DNA of 64,000 bases from Dyella sp. C9 (GTDB lineage: Bacteria > Pseudomonadota > Gammaproteobacteria > Xanthomonadales > Rhodanobacteraceae): the NCBI RefSeq assembly GCF_003332825.1, contig NZ_QIRF01000004.1, forward strand, positions 193,241-257,240, in the 5' to 3' direction. How positions within the stretch are numbered: position 1 is the first letter of the stretch; each line of letters starts with the position of its first letter. This document shows, piece after piece, positions 1-9,374 of the stretch. Made by a program: the position numbers and the translations under genes. The notes beneath the pieces were generated by a model. That model was given only the letters and a program-made list of their open reading frames with translations, made no database searches and had not been told where the DNA came from.

Positions 1-519
1 CACCTCGGCCAGGGCATCCACCGCTTCGGCGTCACGGATGCGCATGTGCGCCCCGCGCGCCTGCAGCCACTGGTCGAAGCTTGCGTTGCTGTCGCTGGTG
101 TAGCGGCCGTTGTAATTGAACGGGCCATAGACGGCCAGCAGTGCGTCCCCGCTGGTGACGGCAGGCAGCTGCTCGAACAGCTGCTCCACTTCGTCCCACG
201 CCATGATGTGCAGCGTGTTGGCGCTGAACACGGCGTCGTAACGGGCCATGGGCCAGCTGCCTGCCACGTCCAGCTCCAGTGGCGCTGGCGTGTTCGGCAG
301 TGCCGCCTCATCCAGCCACAGGCGGATACCGGGCAGGTTTTCCACGCGGTCGGAACACTGCCATTGCAAGTGCGGCAATGCCGCCGCGAAATGCACCGCG
401 TGCTGTCCGGTGCCGCTGCCGATCTCGAGCACGTGCTGCCGGTCGGCGAACTGCACCCGCAGTACTTCGAGGATGGGGTCGCGGTTGCGCTCGCAGGAAG
501 GAGCGGTGGGCTTGTCCAC
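1..519 (-). CDS. DUF938 SAM-dependent methyltransferase (3' end cut by window)
   Basis: The reading frame starts at a GTG immediately after the TGA of the upstream small membrane-protein gene and runs off the window after 173 codons; the family is about 200 residues, so roughly the last 30 are missing. Visible motifs are the SAM-binding glycine motif VLEIGSGTGQHAVHF near residue 30 and the DAVFSANTLHIM segment followed by VYGPFNYNGRYTS, both typical of DUF938 class I methyltransferases. The substrate of this family is not established. The start choice rests on the tight coupling to the upstream stop; I see no ATG upstream in frame. Confidence 0.8.
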   Translation of the reverse strand, partial: MDKPTAPSCERNRDPILEVLRVQFADRQHVLEIGSGTGQHAVHFAAALPHLQWQCSDRVENLPGIRLWLDEAALPNTPAPLELDVAGSWPMARYDAVFSANTLHIMAWDEVEQLFEQLPAVTSGDALLAVYGPFNYNGRYTSDSNASFDQWLQARGAHMRIRDAEAVDALAEV

Positions 520-717
520 TCAGACCGGGCGGCCGCGCAGCACGCGCGCGGGCAGCATCAACAGCGCTCCGAGGAAGGCGAACACGGCGCTCACCGTGAT
601 GCCCACCAGTCGCAGCGGCAACAGGATCAGCCACACGATGGGATACAGCACCAGCGCCAGCAGCGCGATGGGCCAGCACAGCACCAGCAGCAATACCCAA
701 AGAAGGAAAGCGACCAT
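520..717 (-). CDS. Small hydrophobic membrane protein (65 aa)
   Basis: This 65-residue product is almost entirely hydrophobic. Two membrane segments can be read: LLWVLLLVLCWPIALLAL and VSAVFAFLGALLMLPA, separated by a short basic turn, with an Arg-rich end (RVLRGRPV). The start at MVAFLLW is chosen because the hydrophobic part begins there and a GAGGA-like purine stretch lies upstream. The stop abuts the GTG start of the DUF938 methyltransferase gene, so the two are probably co-transcribed and translationally coupled. I do not recognise a named family and propose no function. Confidence 0.6.
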   Translation of the reverse strand: MVAFLLWVLLLVLCWPIALLALVLYPIVWLILLPLRLVGITVSAVFAFLGALLMLPARVLRGRPV

Positions 718-775
718 GAGGACATCCTCGCGTCGGAAACGGCGCCACTCTAGCGCAGTTGGCACGCATGCCGCC

Positions 776-2569
776 CTATGACGTATGACCCAGGAACTGC
801 TTGCGGCACAGCTCCGCGTACAGGCCGCCGCGGGCCAGCAGTTGCGCATGGGTACCGCGGTCCACGATACGGCCCCGGTCCATCACCAGGATCAGGTCGG
901 CCCGCACAATGGTGCTCAGGCGGTGGGCTATCACCAGGCTGCTGCGCCCGGCCAGCAGGGTTTCGAGGGCTTCGTTGATCAGCGCTTCCGACTGTGAATC
1001 CAGCGAAGAAGTGGCCTCGTCCAGGATGACCAGCCTGGGATCGCGCAGGGCGATACGCGCCAACGCCAGTCGTTGCCGCTCGCCACCGGAAAGCTTGTAG
1101 CCTTTCTCGCCGATCACCGTCATCAGGCCCTGCGGCATGGCTGCGATCACGTCATGGACCTGGGCCAGCCGGCAGGCGCGTTCGATCTCGGCATCGGTGG
1201 CATCCGGCTTGGCGTAGAGCAGGCTGTCCCTCACGCTGGCATTGAAGAAGATCGCCTCCTGCGTGACGCTCGCCATGAGCTGGGACAGCGTGGCGAAGTC
1301 GATCTCGCGAAGGTCCACGCCATCCAGGCTGACCTTGCCGGCGGTGGGGTCGTAGAGGCGGGTGGCCAGGTAGGTCACGCTGGTCTTGCCGGCGCCGCTA
1401 GGCCCGACCAGGGCCACCATCTTGCCCGCCGGGACCTCGAAGGAAATATCCTCCAGCACCTGCCGCCCGCCGGCGTCATCGGCCAGCGACACGTGGTCGA
1501 AGCGCAACACGCCACGTGGATGCGCGATGGTGACGGGCGCGGTTGCATCGGGAAGTTCGATCGGCAGGTCGAGGTATTCGAAGATGCGGCGGAACAGGGC
1601 AGTGGCGCTGATCAACTCCACCTGCGCATTGACCAGTGCCGAGGCGGGCGCATAGAGACGATTGAGATAGGTGATGAAGGCCACGATGGTGCCGGTGCTG
1701 ATGGCACCGGCGATTGCCTGCCAACCACCTACCAGGAAGATCAGCGCCGGCCCGATGCTGGCGAACGAGCTGATGAACATCAGGAACCAGCGCCCCAGCA
1801 TGTTCTGCTGGATCACCGAGTCGCGGATGTCACCGGCCTTCTGCTGGAAACGCTGCCGTTCGAGCGCCTGGGTGCCGAACAGGCGCATCAGCAGGAATCC
1901 ACCGATGGACAGCCGTTCCTGCACGTGCGCGTTGAATTCGGCGATCTGCTCCTGCGTGCGCCCGGCGATGCGACCGCGTGCCTGGCCCACCTTGCGCGTG
2001 GGCAGGATGAAGATCGGCAGGATGCCCAGCGCCACCAGGGCCAGTCGCCAGTCCATTCGCAGGATCACCAGCGCGATGGCCAGCACGGTCAGCGTATTGC
2101 TGACCAGGTTCACCAGCGTATTGCTCACTACGCCCTGAATGCTGCTCGCATCGTTCTGCAGGCGCGACAGGGCCTCGGCCGAGCGCGTGTGCGTGTAGAA
2201 GCGCAACGACTGCTGCTGCAGCCGCGCATACATCTGGTTGCGGATGTCGTAGATCACCGACTGGCCCAAGCGGGTTGCGATCTGGCTTTGCCAGACACCC
2301 AGCAGATTGCCGGCCAACGACGCGCCGACCATGCCGGCCACCAACAGCAACAGCAGGGGCAGGCTGTGGCGGGGAATGGCCAGGTCGAACACATCGCGCA
2401 TCATCAGGCCTGGCACCACCGCCAGCGCCGCGGAAGCCACGATGCAGAACACCAGTTGCAGGCTGGGCCGCCATTTGGGCAGCACGTGGCGCGCGATGCG
2501 TCGCCAGTCGCCCAGCGTCATGGTGACGTCGGCGGGACGGTCGCGATAGTTGAAATGGAAGGCTGACAT
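776..2569 (-). CDS. ABC exporter, fused permease and ATPase (MsbA/lipid-exporter type)
   Basis: The 597-residue half-transporter has an N-terminal six-helix ABC membrane domain (about residues 30-320) and a C-terminal ATPase domain. Walker A GPSGAGKT lies near residue 387, the signature LSGGERQRLALAR near 490 and Walker B LVILDEATSSLDS near 510, followed by the switch histidine in VIAHRLS. It should act as a homodimer in the inner membrane, exporting a lipid, peptide or drug; the substrate cannot be read from sequence. I chose the start MSAFHFNYRDRP because a GGGAG element precedes it; an upstream in-frame start would add 22 Arg/Cys-rich residues unlike the family. It is separated from the NnrU gene by about 210 bp. 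Confidence 0.9.
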   Translation of the reverse strand: MSAFHFNYRDRPADVTMTLGDWRRIARHVLPKWRPSLQLVFCIVASAALAVVPGLMMRDVFDLAIPRHSLPLLLLLVAGMVGASLAGNLLGVWQSQIATRLGQSVIYDIRNQMYARLQQQSLRFYTHTRSAEALSRLQNDASSIQGVVSNTLVNLVSNTLTVLAIALVILRMDWRLALVALGILPIFILPTRKVGQARGRIAGRTQEQIAEFNAHVQERLSIGGFLLMRLFGTQALERQRFQQKAGDIRDSVIQQNMLGRWFLMFISSFASIGPALIFLVGGWQAIAGAISTGTIVAFITYLNRLYAPASALVNAQVELISATALFRRIFEYLDLPIELPDATAPVTIAHPRGVLRFDHVSLADDAGGRQVLEDISFEVPAGKMVALVGPSGAGKTSVTYLATRLYDPTAGKVSLDGVDLREIDFATLSQLMASVTQEAIFFNASVRDSLLYAKPDATDAEIERACRLAQVHDVIAAMPQGLMTVIGEKGYKLSGGERQRLALARIALRDPRLVILDEATSSLDSQSEALINEALETLLAGRSSLVIAHRLSTIVRADLILVMDRGRIVDRGTHAQLLARGGLYAELCRKQFLGHTS

Positions 2570-2778
2570 GCCGTTGGCTCGCTCCCTGCGCGAAGTCGAT
2601 CGAAGGCCGCCGCAAGGGAAGCCCTCGCAGCGCAAGGCACCTTAGCAGGCGCATGGGCTCGTTCCACGCCGCGAATGGAGGCCATTCACCGGTAGGCTGG
2701 GCGCACTTTCGTATAATGACGGCCAGTCGCAAGAACACGGCGCGGTTCCGGCGCTCCGCCCCGGCGTCGCGAGTGGTC

Positions 2779-3357
2779 TCAGACCAGCGGGCTCACGCCG
2801 ATCAGCCAGCCGTGCAGCCAGAAGGCGAACAGGAGCCAACCCACCACGCCGGCCAGCACGGTGAGCAGGTCGCCTTTGAAGCTGCCCGCGGGATAGACCA
2901 CGCCCGCCGCACGATCACGCCGGCGGCAGGTGATGAAGTCCACGCCGGACCACAGCAGGAAGGCACCGAAAAACACCACGTCGTGCAACATGCCGGTGGC
3001 CAACAGGTGACCGAAGGCCCAGGTCTTCACGCCGGCCAGCATCGGGTGGCCGAGCTTCGCCTTGAGGTGATTGCCGGGTACGTAGGCCGCCGCCACCAGG
3101 ACGAAGGCTACGAGGGTGAACAAGGCATTGAGGTGGCGCAGCCACAGCGGCGGCGTGTAGAGCAGTACGGGCTGGTGACGGGCCAGGCCGAAGCCCCATA
3201 CCAGCAGCACCAGGCCGGCGGCGGACGTCAGCGAGTAGAGTGCCTTCCAGCGCATCTCGCCCATGCGCTCGATCTGCCGGCGGCGCCAGTCGTTGGCGAA
3301 GATGCGCACCGAGTGCGCGCCGAGAAACAGGACCAGACCTAGGATCAGCACAGCCAT
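2779..3357 (-). CDS. NnrU family membrane protein
   Basis: This 192-residue integral membrane protein opens with a hydrophobic helix (AVLILGLVLFLGAHSVRIF) and has about five more membrane segments. The features LGAHSVRI, the YVPGNH region, the LGHPMLAGVKTWAFGHLLATG block and the FFGAFLLWSG block match the NnrU family, whose founding member is linked to nitrite and nitric oxide metabolism in Rhodobacter; the methyl- or isoprenoid-modifying relatives share the fold. No denitrification gene is visible nearby, so a role in nitric oxide chemistry is not supported here. It is a single gene, with REP-like repeats behind its promoter side. Confidence 0.85.
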   Translation of the reverse strand: MAVLILGLVLFLGAHSVRIFANDWRRRQIERMGEMRWKALYSLTSAAGLVLLVWGFGLARHQPVLLYTPPLWLRHLNALFTLVAFVLVAAAYVPGNHLKAKLGHPMLAGVKTWAFGHLLATGMLHDVVFFGAFLLWSGVDFITCRRRDRAAGVVYPAGSFKGDLLTVLAGVVGWLLFAFWLHGWLIGVSPLV

Positions 3358-3431
3358 GGGCTCACCTGGGAGTTGGCATCATGCGACCATGATAGGCGCG
3401 GAACCAGCTCCGTTGGTGAAGTACATGTCGC

Positions 3432-3513
3432 GTCCCTGTGCGCGACATCATGCCCGGTGAATTGCCAGCGTTCGGGCGTGCCCCATCGCGCGCAGGGTGC
3501 GCTCCTGCAGGGG
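3432..3513. repeat. REP-like inverted pair
   Basis: The intergenic space between the NnrU and HutD genes holds two oppositely oriented copies of a REP-like sequence: GTCCCTGTGCGCGAC at 3432-3446 and a longer copy with the core GCAGGGTGCGCTCCTGCAGG at 3486-3513. Related copies occur at 30962-30988, 43353-43440 and 57169-57234. Confidence 0.6.
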
Positions 3514-3520
3514 AGCTGGA

Positions 3521-4075
3521 TCAGCGTGGCGATGCCATCGCCAGCAGCGCCACGCTGCCTTCGGCCAGTTCGAACGGGCTGCGATCGGGCAGCCAGGCAT
3601 CGCCGGCGTGCAACTCACCATCGATGGTGGTCACGGTGCCACGCGCCACATAGAGCAGCACGCAGGCAGGATCGGTCTGGTGACTTCCGGCCTGCGCGAG
3701 GACACGCAGCTCACCCTGTCCCCACGCGCGGCGGATCATCAGGTTGAAATCGCTGGTGGCGCCACCGGCCATGGCCACGTCCACCTGCTGCTCGCCGGCA
3801 AAGGCGAACGGTGCGTGCGGCGTGGTGAGTGCATGCGTGTGCGCGCCGTCCAGCGTCATGGTGAAACCGTCGCCGTCGAGCAGCACGATCTGGCGGTCGA
3901 TGCCGGGAAAGGTGGAGAACGGCGCCGCGCTGTTCACCTCGGCCACGCTCACGCGCCACAGGAAATCGTCAGCACCCGCGTCGGCGGGGAAGCGCGCGAT
4001 CTCGCGCGTCACGCCCATGCCGTTCTTCCATGGCTGGGGCTGGATCCCGGACGCGCGGATGATGTGGAAACTCAT
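3521..4075 (-). CDS. HutD/Ves family protein
   Basis: This 184-residue bicupin-like protein begins MSFHIIRASGIQPQPWKNG; the PWKNG.G.TREIA motif near residue 16 and the FSTFPGIDRQIVLLDGDG motif near 55 are characteristic of the HutD/Ves family. HutD is found in histidine-utilisation operons and is proposed to govern formiminoglutamate or urocanate levels; Ves is a related cold-inducible protein of unknown function. No other hut gene is visible. Its ATG overlaps the TGA of dinG (ATGA), so it is translationally coupled to the helicase gene. Function here is unassigned. Confidence 0.85.
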   Translation of the reverse strand: MSFHIIRASGIQPQPWKNGMGVTREIARFPADAGADDFLWRVSVAEVNSAAPFSTFPGIDRQIVLLDGDGFTMTLDGAHTHALTTPHAPFAFAGEQQVDVAMAGGATSDFNLMIRRAWGQGELRVLAQAGSHQTDPACVLLYVARGTVTTIDGELHAGDAWLPDRSPFELAEGSVALLAMASPR

Positions 4076-6174
4076 GCGACCTTCTCGATGACGCGGGTGA
4101 ACGGAGGCAGTGCCTTGAGCATGCGCTCGCCGTAGCGCTTGAGCACCACGCGGCGATCCAGCAGCACGATGCGGCCCTGGTCCGTCTCGGTGCGGATCAG
4201 GCGACCGCAATACTGCGTGAGCAGGCGGGTGGCATCGGGCACCGTCACTTCGATGAAGGGGTTGCGGCCGCGCGATTCCAGCCACTCGGCATAGGTGGCG
4301 CCCACCGGATCGGTGGGCACGGCGAACGGCAGCTGGGTGATCACCACCGTCTCGCACAGCTTGCCGGGCAGGTCCAGGCCCTCGCCGAACGAGGCGAGGC
4401 CAAACAGCGTGCTGCCCTTGCCCGCCTCCACATCGGCGATGTGTTCGGCCACCAGCTGCGACTTGCCCAGCGAACCCTGCGCGCGCACCTTGCGCACGTA
4501 CTCGATAGGCAACTTCTGCAGCACGCGGTCGAGCTTGGCGCGCGAGGTGAACAGCACCAGGTTGCCCGCGTTCCAGTCCAGGTGGGCGGCCAGCCAGTCG
4601 CAGATTTCCTGCACATGGTCTTCGCGCGCATCGGGCAGGGCGCGCATGGCCGGTACCTCCAGCCGTGCCTGCGACGCGAGGTCGAACGGGGAGGGCAGGC
4701 TGAGTGTCACCGCCTCATCGGGCAGGCCCACCGCGTCGGCGAAGCCGCGGAAATTGCCACCCGCGCTCAGCGTGGCCGAGGTCATCACCACCGCGCTGGC
4801 ATTGCCCCACAGTACGCTGCGCAACAGGCCACCGGCGGATACCGAGGAGGCGTGGCACACCAGCTGCTGGTCCGTGCTGAGGGTGACCCAGCGTGCCAGG
4901 GGCGGCGTGTTCTCGCCATCGGTGGTGGACCAGGCTCGCCAGGTGCGCAGCTGGCGGTCGATGCGCTCCAGCGCCATGCCCAGTTCGCGCGACAGCGCCT
5001 CATGGGTGGGGCCGCTCTCGGTCATCTCCAGCACGGCGCGGCGCACGGCGCCCACCCAGCGGTCCACCTCGGCGGTGAACACGTAGAGCGCGCGTGCATG
5101 TTCGACCCAGGCTTCCGGCAACTGGCCGAGAGAGCCGCGGTACATCGGCTCGTCGTCATCGGGCGAGGGCAGCCAGCCCAGGCGGATCTCCTTTTCCAAC
5201 TCCTCCAGCGCGTTGCTGAGTTCCTGCAGCTTTTCGTCGCCGGCATCCAGCGACAGCTTGCCGATCACTTCCTTGTCGGTCAGCGAATAGGCCGCATGGA
5301 TCTGCCGGCCCAGCCGGCTGAGCTGGCGTATCGCGGCATTCATGTAGACCTCGGCCGCGCCGCGGTCGATCGCCTTCGACGGCACGTGGTGGCTCTCGTC
5401 GAAGATGTACAGCGTCTCATCCGGCTTGGGCAGGATCACGCCGCCGAAGCCGTCTTCCTCGCGCGGCATGGTGAGATCGGCCAGCACCAGGTCCTGATTG
5501 GCCACGATGATCTCGGCATCGCCCACCGCGCGGCGCGCGGCAAAGAACGGGCACTGCATGAAATGCACGCACTTGCGGCCGGTGCAGCCGCCCGCGCTGG
5601 TGGTAACCATGGGCCGCAGCACGTCGCTGATCGGTTCCGGCGCGGCGTCGATGTCGCCATCCCACTCGCCGCGATCGAACAGGCTGGCCAGCTTGGCCAG
5701 TGCCTTCTTGTCGCGTTCCTGCGGTGGCTTGCTCCACAGCGCGAGGTCGGCGTCGAAGCCCAGGCCCATCTGCGCCGTTTCGTTCATGCTGCTGCTGGCC
5801 ATGGCCAGGTTGCGCGGGCACAGGTAGCGCGCCCGGCCCTTGGCCAGGGCCACCTTGGCCTCGCTGCCATTGAGCTTGAGGTATAGCGGGATATCGCGCT
5901 GCACCAGCTGTTCCTGCAGCGCCACCGTGGCGGTGGCAATAAGCAGCTTCTTCTTCTGCGCGCGGGCCACCTCGACGCCTGCGATCAGGTAGGCCATGGA
6001 CTTGCCGGTGCCGGTGGGCGCTTCGATCACCGCGGCGCCGCCTTCCTGCGCCAGCGCCTTGGCCACCTCGGCGATCATCTTTCCCTGCGACGCACGCGCA
6101 CGAAAGCCCGGCAGCCCTTCCTTCAGGCGCGTGTAGGCGGCGCGGATGGTGTCTTTGGTGGCGTCGGTGAGCAT
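4072..6174 (-). CDS. dinG: ATP-dependent DNA helicase DinG (iron-sulfur, XPD-like)
   Basis: This 700-residue superfamily 2 helicase carries Walker A EAPTGTGKS at residues 51-59 and a DESHH Walker B box (motif II). Four cysteines, C119, C197, C202 and C208, are placed as the 4Fe-4S ligands of the XPD/DinG family. C-terminal helicase motifs include TSATLSAGG, FTSRAK, FGEGLDLPG and QYCGRLIRT. DinG is a 5'-3' helicase that resolves R-loops, D-loops and G-quadruplexes and is often SOS-induced. The start MLTDATKD is chosen by family length; the frame extends 52 codons upstream without conserved features. It overlaps the hutD-like gene downstream. Confidence 0.93.
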   Translation of the reverse strand: MLTDATKDTIRAAYTRLKEGLPGFRARASQGKMIAEVAKALAQEGGAAVIEAPTGTGKSMAYLIAGVEVARAQKKKLLIATATVALQEQLVQRDIPLYLKLNGSEAKVALAKGRARYLCPRNLAMASSSMNETAQMGLGFDADLALWSKPPQERDKKALAKLASLFDRGEWDGDIDAAPEPISDVLRPMVTTSAGGCTGRKCVHFMQCPFFAARRAVGDAEIIVANQDLVLADLTMPREEDGFGGVILPKPDETLYIFDESHHVPSKAIDRGAAEVYMNAAIRQLSRLGRQIHAAYSLTDKEVIGKLSLDAGDEKLQELSNALEELEKEIRLGWLPSPDDDEPMYRGSLGQLPEAWVEHARALYVFTAEVDRWVGAVRRAVLEMTESGPTHEALSRELGMALERIDRQLRTWRAWSTTDGENTPPLARWVTLSTDQQLVCHASSVSAGGLLRSVLWGNASAVVMTSATLSAGGNFRGFADAVGLPDEAVTLSLPSPFDLASQARLEVPAMRALPDAREDHVQEICDWLAAHLDWNAGNLVLFTSRAKLDRVLQKLPIEYVRKVRAQGSLGKSQLVAEHIADVEAGKGSTLFGLASFGEGLDLPGKLCETVVITQLPFAVPTDPVGATYAEWLESRGRNPFIEVTVPDATRLLTQYCGRLIRTETDQGRIVLLDRRVVLKRYGERMLKALPPFTRVIEKVA

Positions 6175-6253
6175 GGGGCGGATCGGGCGCGGCAGGTCGC
6201 GTCGGCCGGCCATTCTCGCATGCCCGGCCCCGGCCTGCCGGAGCCAGCGTCCC

Positions 6254-6282
6254 AAAGAAAAAGGGCCGGCTTGCGCCGGCCC
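6254..6282 (-). terminator. Rho-independent terminator of the TonB-receptor gene
   Basis: A perfect 8-bp stem GGGCCGGC/GCCGGCCC with a four-base loop (6263-6282) is followed, read on the minus strand, by a T-rich tract TTTTTCTTT (6254-6262). It lies 70 bp beyond the receptor stop codon and before dinG, so it separates the two units. Confidence 0.85.
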
Positions 6283-6351
6283 GATTCCCTTCCTATGCAA
6301 AGGCCCGGCGTCCCGGTCCTTTCGCCCCAAGTCCCTGGGCTGCCACCCAGG

Positions 6352-9291
6352 TCAGAAGTTGTAGTTGAAGCCGGCGTAGTAGGCGCGACCGACGGCGTCA
6401 TACAGGCCCGAGCCGAAGCCCGTGCCGAACAGGTTGACCGGCGGGTCGCGGTCGAACACGTTGGTGATGCCGCCGTAGACCTGCCAGCCACTGTTGGCGA
6501 TCGAGTAGCTCACGCGGGCATCGTTGAAGAAGCCGGCACCCGCCTTGATCGGCGTGGTCTGGGTCGGGTTCGACTCGTAGCTCTCGTTGCTGACGCGCAG
6601 CATCGAGGAGAAGTAGCGCATGTTCCAGTTGAACACCCAGTTGTTCCACGCATAGCTGGTGAACAGCGTGGCCTTCCACTTCGGATAGCCCAGCGTGCCG
6701 TTGTCCTGGATGGTCGAGTCCGGGTCATCCTGGAACGGGTGCTCGGTAAAGGCGATCACCTTGGTGGCATTGAGGTTGAACTTCAGGTTGCCGCTGCCGA
6801 CCTGGGTGCTGTAGTACGCACCGATGTCCACGCCGGAGGTGCTGAGCGCCGAGATGTTCTGGTACAGCGAAGTGATGCCGGTCAGCTCATGATCGGTGCC
6901 GCGCTGGACATTGGCGCAGTAGATGTTGTTGATGCCGCTGGGCGTGTCGACGCAACGGTTCACGATGTCCAGTGCGCCGGGTGCGGTGATCGCGTTGGTC
7001 AGCTTGATGTTCCAGTAGTCCAGCGTCAGTCCGAAGCCATCGAGGAAGCGCGGCGTGATCACCATGCCTGCAGTCCAGGTGCGGCCGTTTTCCGGCTTGA
7101 GATCCGGGTTGCTGCCGGACAGGCCCTGCACCGACGAAGTGCGCAGGGACTTCCAGTTCGCCGGGATGCCCAGCGCCGCGCAGTTCGCGGTGCGCACCGC
7201 CTCGCTCTTGCCGTTCTTCAGCTGGTCGGCCGAGCAGGGGTCCTTGCTGATGGTGAAGAAGTTCTGGCTCATGCCGCCGAACAGCTCGCCGATGTTCGGC
7301 GCGCGCACGGCGCTGGACATGGTGCCGCGCAGGCGCAGGTCGTCGATGACCGACCAGTCCAGGCCCCAGCGCCACGCCTTGGTGTGGCCCACGCTGCTGT
7401 AATCGGAGAAGCGTGCCGCGGCGTCAAAGGTGAGGTTCTGTGCGAACGGGCGCCCGGAGATCAGCGGCAGCGCCGTTTCGACGTAGCCTTCCTTCACGTT
7501 GTAGCTGCCGCTCGAATTCGGGATGGCGTTGAGGAAGGTCAGGCCTTGCTGGTCCAGCGGATCGGTGATCTGCCGGCTGCTCTCGCGGCGGTACTCCACG
7601 CCCGCGGCCAGGCTGGCGGAGCCTGCCTCGAACGGCATCTGGAACAGGTTGTTGTTGGTGACCGAACCGCCGCCAACGAACTGGGTCAGGCGCGAGGTGG
7701 TGGTCGTGGTGGTGTTGAACCACTGCGCGGCCGCCGGATTGATCGCGCCGGCACCAAAGATGCTGGTGGGTACGCAGCCGCCGCCCAGGGCGATCGGATT
7801 CAGCACGCCGCCGCGGGTGTTCTGCGCCACGTTGATGTGGTTGGGATTGAGGTAGTTCGGGTCGATCGTGGAACGGCAGACGATGTTGCCGGTCTTGGGA
7901 TCGCGCACCGCATCGATCGAGGCGAAGAAGCGGTCGTTGATGCGGTTGTTGAGGTTGTGACGGCTCTCGTCCATCACGCCGTAATCCACCGAGGCGTCGT
8001 ACTGCCAGTCGCTGGCGAACAGGCCGTTGGCGCCGAATACGGCGCGGGTGGTGTCGCGCTTGGTGTCTTCGCCGCGGACACCGGCATCGCCGTCGATGCG
8101 GGAAACGCGGATCGACTGCAGCTTGTTCGCGTCCATCAGCGCGGCCAGGTCCGGCGTGATGTAGGCGTTGTCGCGGGTGATCACGTAGCCACGGCCACCG
8201 GCGCGGGTGCTGTCGAAGGCCGGCGACGAATAGGTCTTGACGTCGACGTGGCTGTAGGTGCCTTCGAAGTACAGCTTGTGGTCGGGGGTCAGGTCGTAGC
8301 TGGCAATGGTACTCAGCGTGGTGCGGCCGTACTTGGGCTGCAGCTGCACGTACTGGTTGTTGTCCGAGCGGTCGCAATCCTGGCAGTAGCCGTATGCATC
8401 ATAGATGCCACGGAACTGCTGCTTGCGGATGGTGCCGTCCGGGTTGAACACGTAGCGATTGCCAACGCCGCTGCCGCCGGAGAAGGTGCCGGCATCGATG
8501 CGCGAGTAGCTGCCGGCGTTGTTGAACAGCGCGGAGTCGGTCGGGCCGTCCGGGGTGTCGATCGTCGCGTAAGCCTTGTGGCCGAAACGATCGCGGAACA
8601 TCAGGTTGTCCTGGTCGCTGTGCTCGACCGAGGCCGCGATGTTGCCGCGGTTGTTGTCGAAGTTCATGCCGCCGGTGAGCGAGAACAGGCCCTTGTTGAA
8701 CTTGCCGTGCTGCGAGGTGCCGAGCTGGGCGTGCAGGTTGGCGCCCTGGTAGTTCTTCTTGAGGATGAAGTTGACCACGCCGGTCACGGCATCGGCGCCG
8801 TACACCGCGGAAGCGCCGCCGGTGATGATCTCCACGCGCTCGACCCAGTCGGCCGGGATCAGGTTGACGTCCACTGCGGTGTCACCCGCGCTGGAACCCA
8901 CGAAGCGGCGACCGTTCACCAGCACCAGGGTGCGGCTGGTACCAAGGTTGCGCAGGTCCTGCATGGCGACGCCGGCGGTGCCGATGAAGCGGCCCGAATT
9001 GCCCATGGTGTAGCTGCTCGACAGCTGCGGCATGGTGGTCATCAGGTCGCCGATGTTGACCGCGCCGGTGGCCTTGATCTCGGCCGCCGAGATGACGCTG
9101 ACGGGCGTGGGCGAGATCACGTTGGGGTTGGAAATGCGGGTGCCGGGGACCGTGATCGATTCCAGCTTGGTCGCATTGCTGGCATCGGCCGGCGTGGATG
9201 CGGTCGTAGTTTCTTGCGCAATGGCCGGGCCGGCGAGGGCCGCCAGGCAGGCGATGGCGAGCAGCTTACGGGTGTATGCGGGGTTCTTCAT
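6352..9291 (-). CDS. TonB-dependent outer membrane receptor
   Basis: The 979-residue protein starts with a clear signal peptide (KLLAIACLAALAGPAIAQ), followed by a short Thr/Ala linker, a TonB-box-like stretch (ESITVPGTRI), a plug domain with INIGDLMTTMPQL and LGTSRTLVLVNGRRFVG, and a long beta-barrel ending with a terminal aromatic (GFNYNF). The VEIITGGASAVYGADAVTGVVNFILKK block is characteristic of xanthomonad and sphingomonad receptors. The transported ligand is unknown; no transporter or catabolic gene adjoins it. It is monocistronic, with its own terminator and a 230-bp leader. AAGGGAGA precedes the ATG. Confidence 0.93.
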   Translation of the reverse strand: MKNPAYTRKLLAIACLAALAGPAIAQETTTASTPADASNATKLESITVPGTRISNPNVISPTPVSVISAAEIKATGAVNIGDLMTTMPQLSSSYTMGNSGRFIGTAGVAMQDLRNLGTSRTLVLVNGRRFVGSSAGDTAVDVNLIPADWVERVEIITGGASAVYGADAVTGVVNFILKKNYQGANLHAQLGTSQHGKFNKGLFSLTGGMNFDNNRGNIAASVEHSDQDNLMFRDRFGHKAYATIDTPDGPTDSALFNNAGSYSRIDAGTFSGGSGVGNRYVFNPDGTIRKQQFRGIYDAYGYCQDCDRSDNNQYVQLQPKYGRTTLSTIASYDLTPDHKLYFEGTYSHVDVKTYSSPAFDSTRAGGRGYVITRDNAYITPDLAALMDANKLQSIRVSRIDGDAGVRGEDTKRDTTRAVFGANGLFASDWQYDASVDYGVMDESRHNLNNRINDRFFASIDAVRDPKTGNIVCRSTIDPNYLNPNHINVAQNTRGGVLNPIALGGGCVPTSIFGAGAINPAAAQWFNTTTTTTSRLTQFVGGGSVTNNNLFQMPFEAGSASLAAGVEYRRESSRQITDPLDQQGLTFLNAIPNSSGSYNVKEGYVETALPLISGRPFAQNLTFDAAARFSDYSSVGHTKAWRWGLDWSVIDDLRLRGTMSSAVRAPNIGELFGGMSQNFFTISKDPCSADQLKNGKSEAVRTANCAALGIPANWKSLRTSSVQGLSGSNPDLKPENGRTWTAGMVITPRFLDGFGLTLDYWNIKLTNAITAPGALDIVNRCVDTPSGINNIYCANVQRGTDHELTGITSLYQNISALSTSGVDIGAYYSTQVGSGNLKFNLNATKVIAFTEHPFQDDPDSTIQDNGTLGYPKWKATLFTSYAWNNWVFNWNMRYFSSMLRVSNESYESNPTQTTPIKAGAGFFNDARVSYSIANSGWQVYGGITNVFDRDPPVNLFGTGFGSGLYDAVGRAYYAGFNYNF

Positions 9292-9374
9292 GCAGCCGTT
9301 CTCCCTTACGGGGCATAGAGTTATCGATAGCCGACGTCTGGCAACGTCACTCGGGGATCAGCGTCGGCAGGGGG

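Noticed and set aside
2712-2717. TATAAT promoter-like box on the plus strand between the ABC and NnrU genes
   Set aside because: No -35 at proper distance and no plus-strand gene downstream.
6220-9318. Open frame of 1032 codons on the plus strand opposite the TonB receptor
   Set aside because: Shadow of the receptor gene; composition is rich in Ala, Val, Gly and Arg with no domain features.
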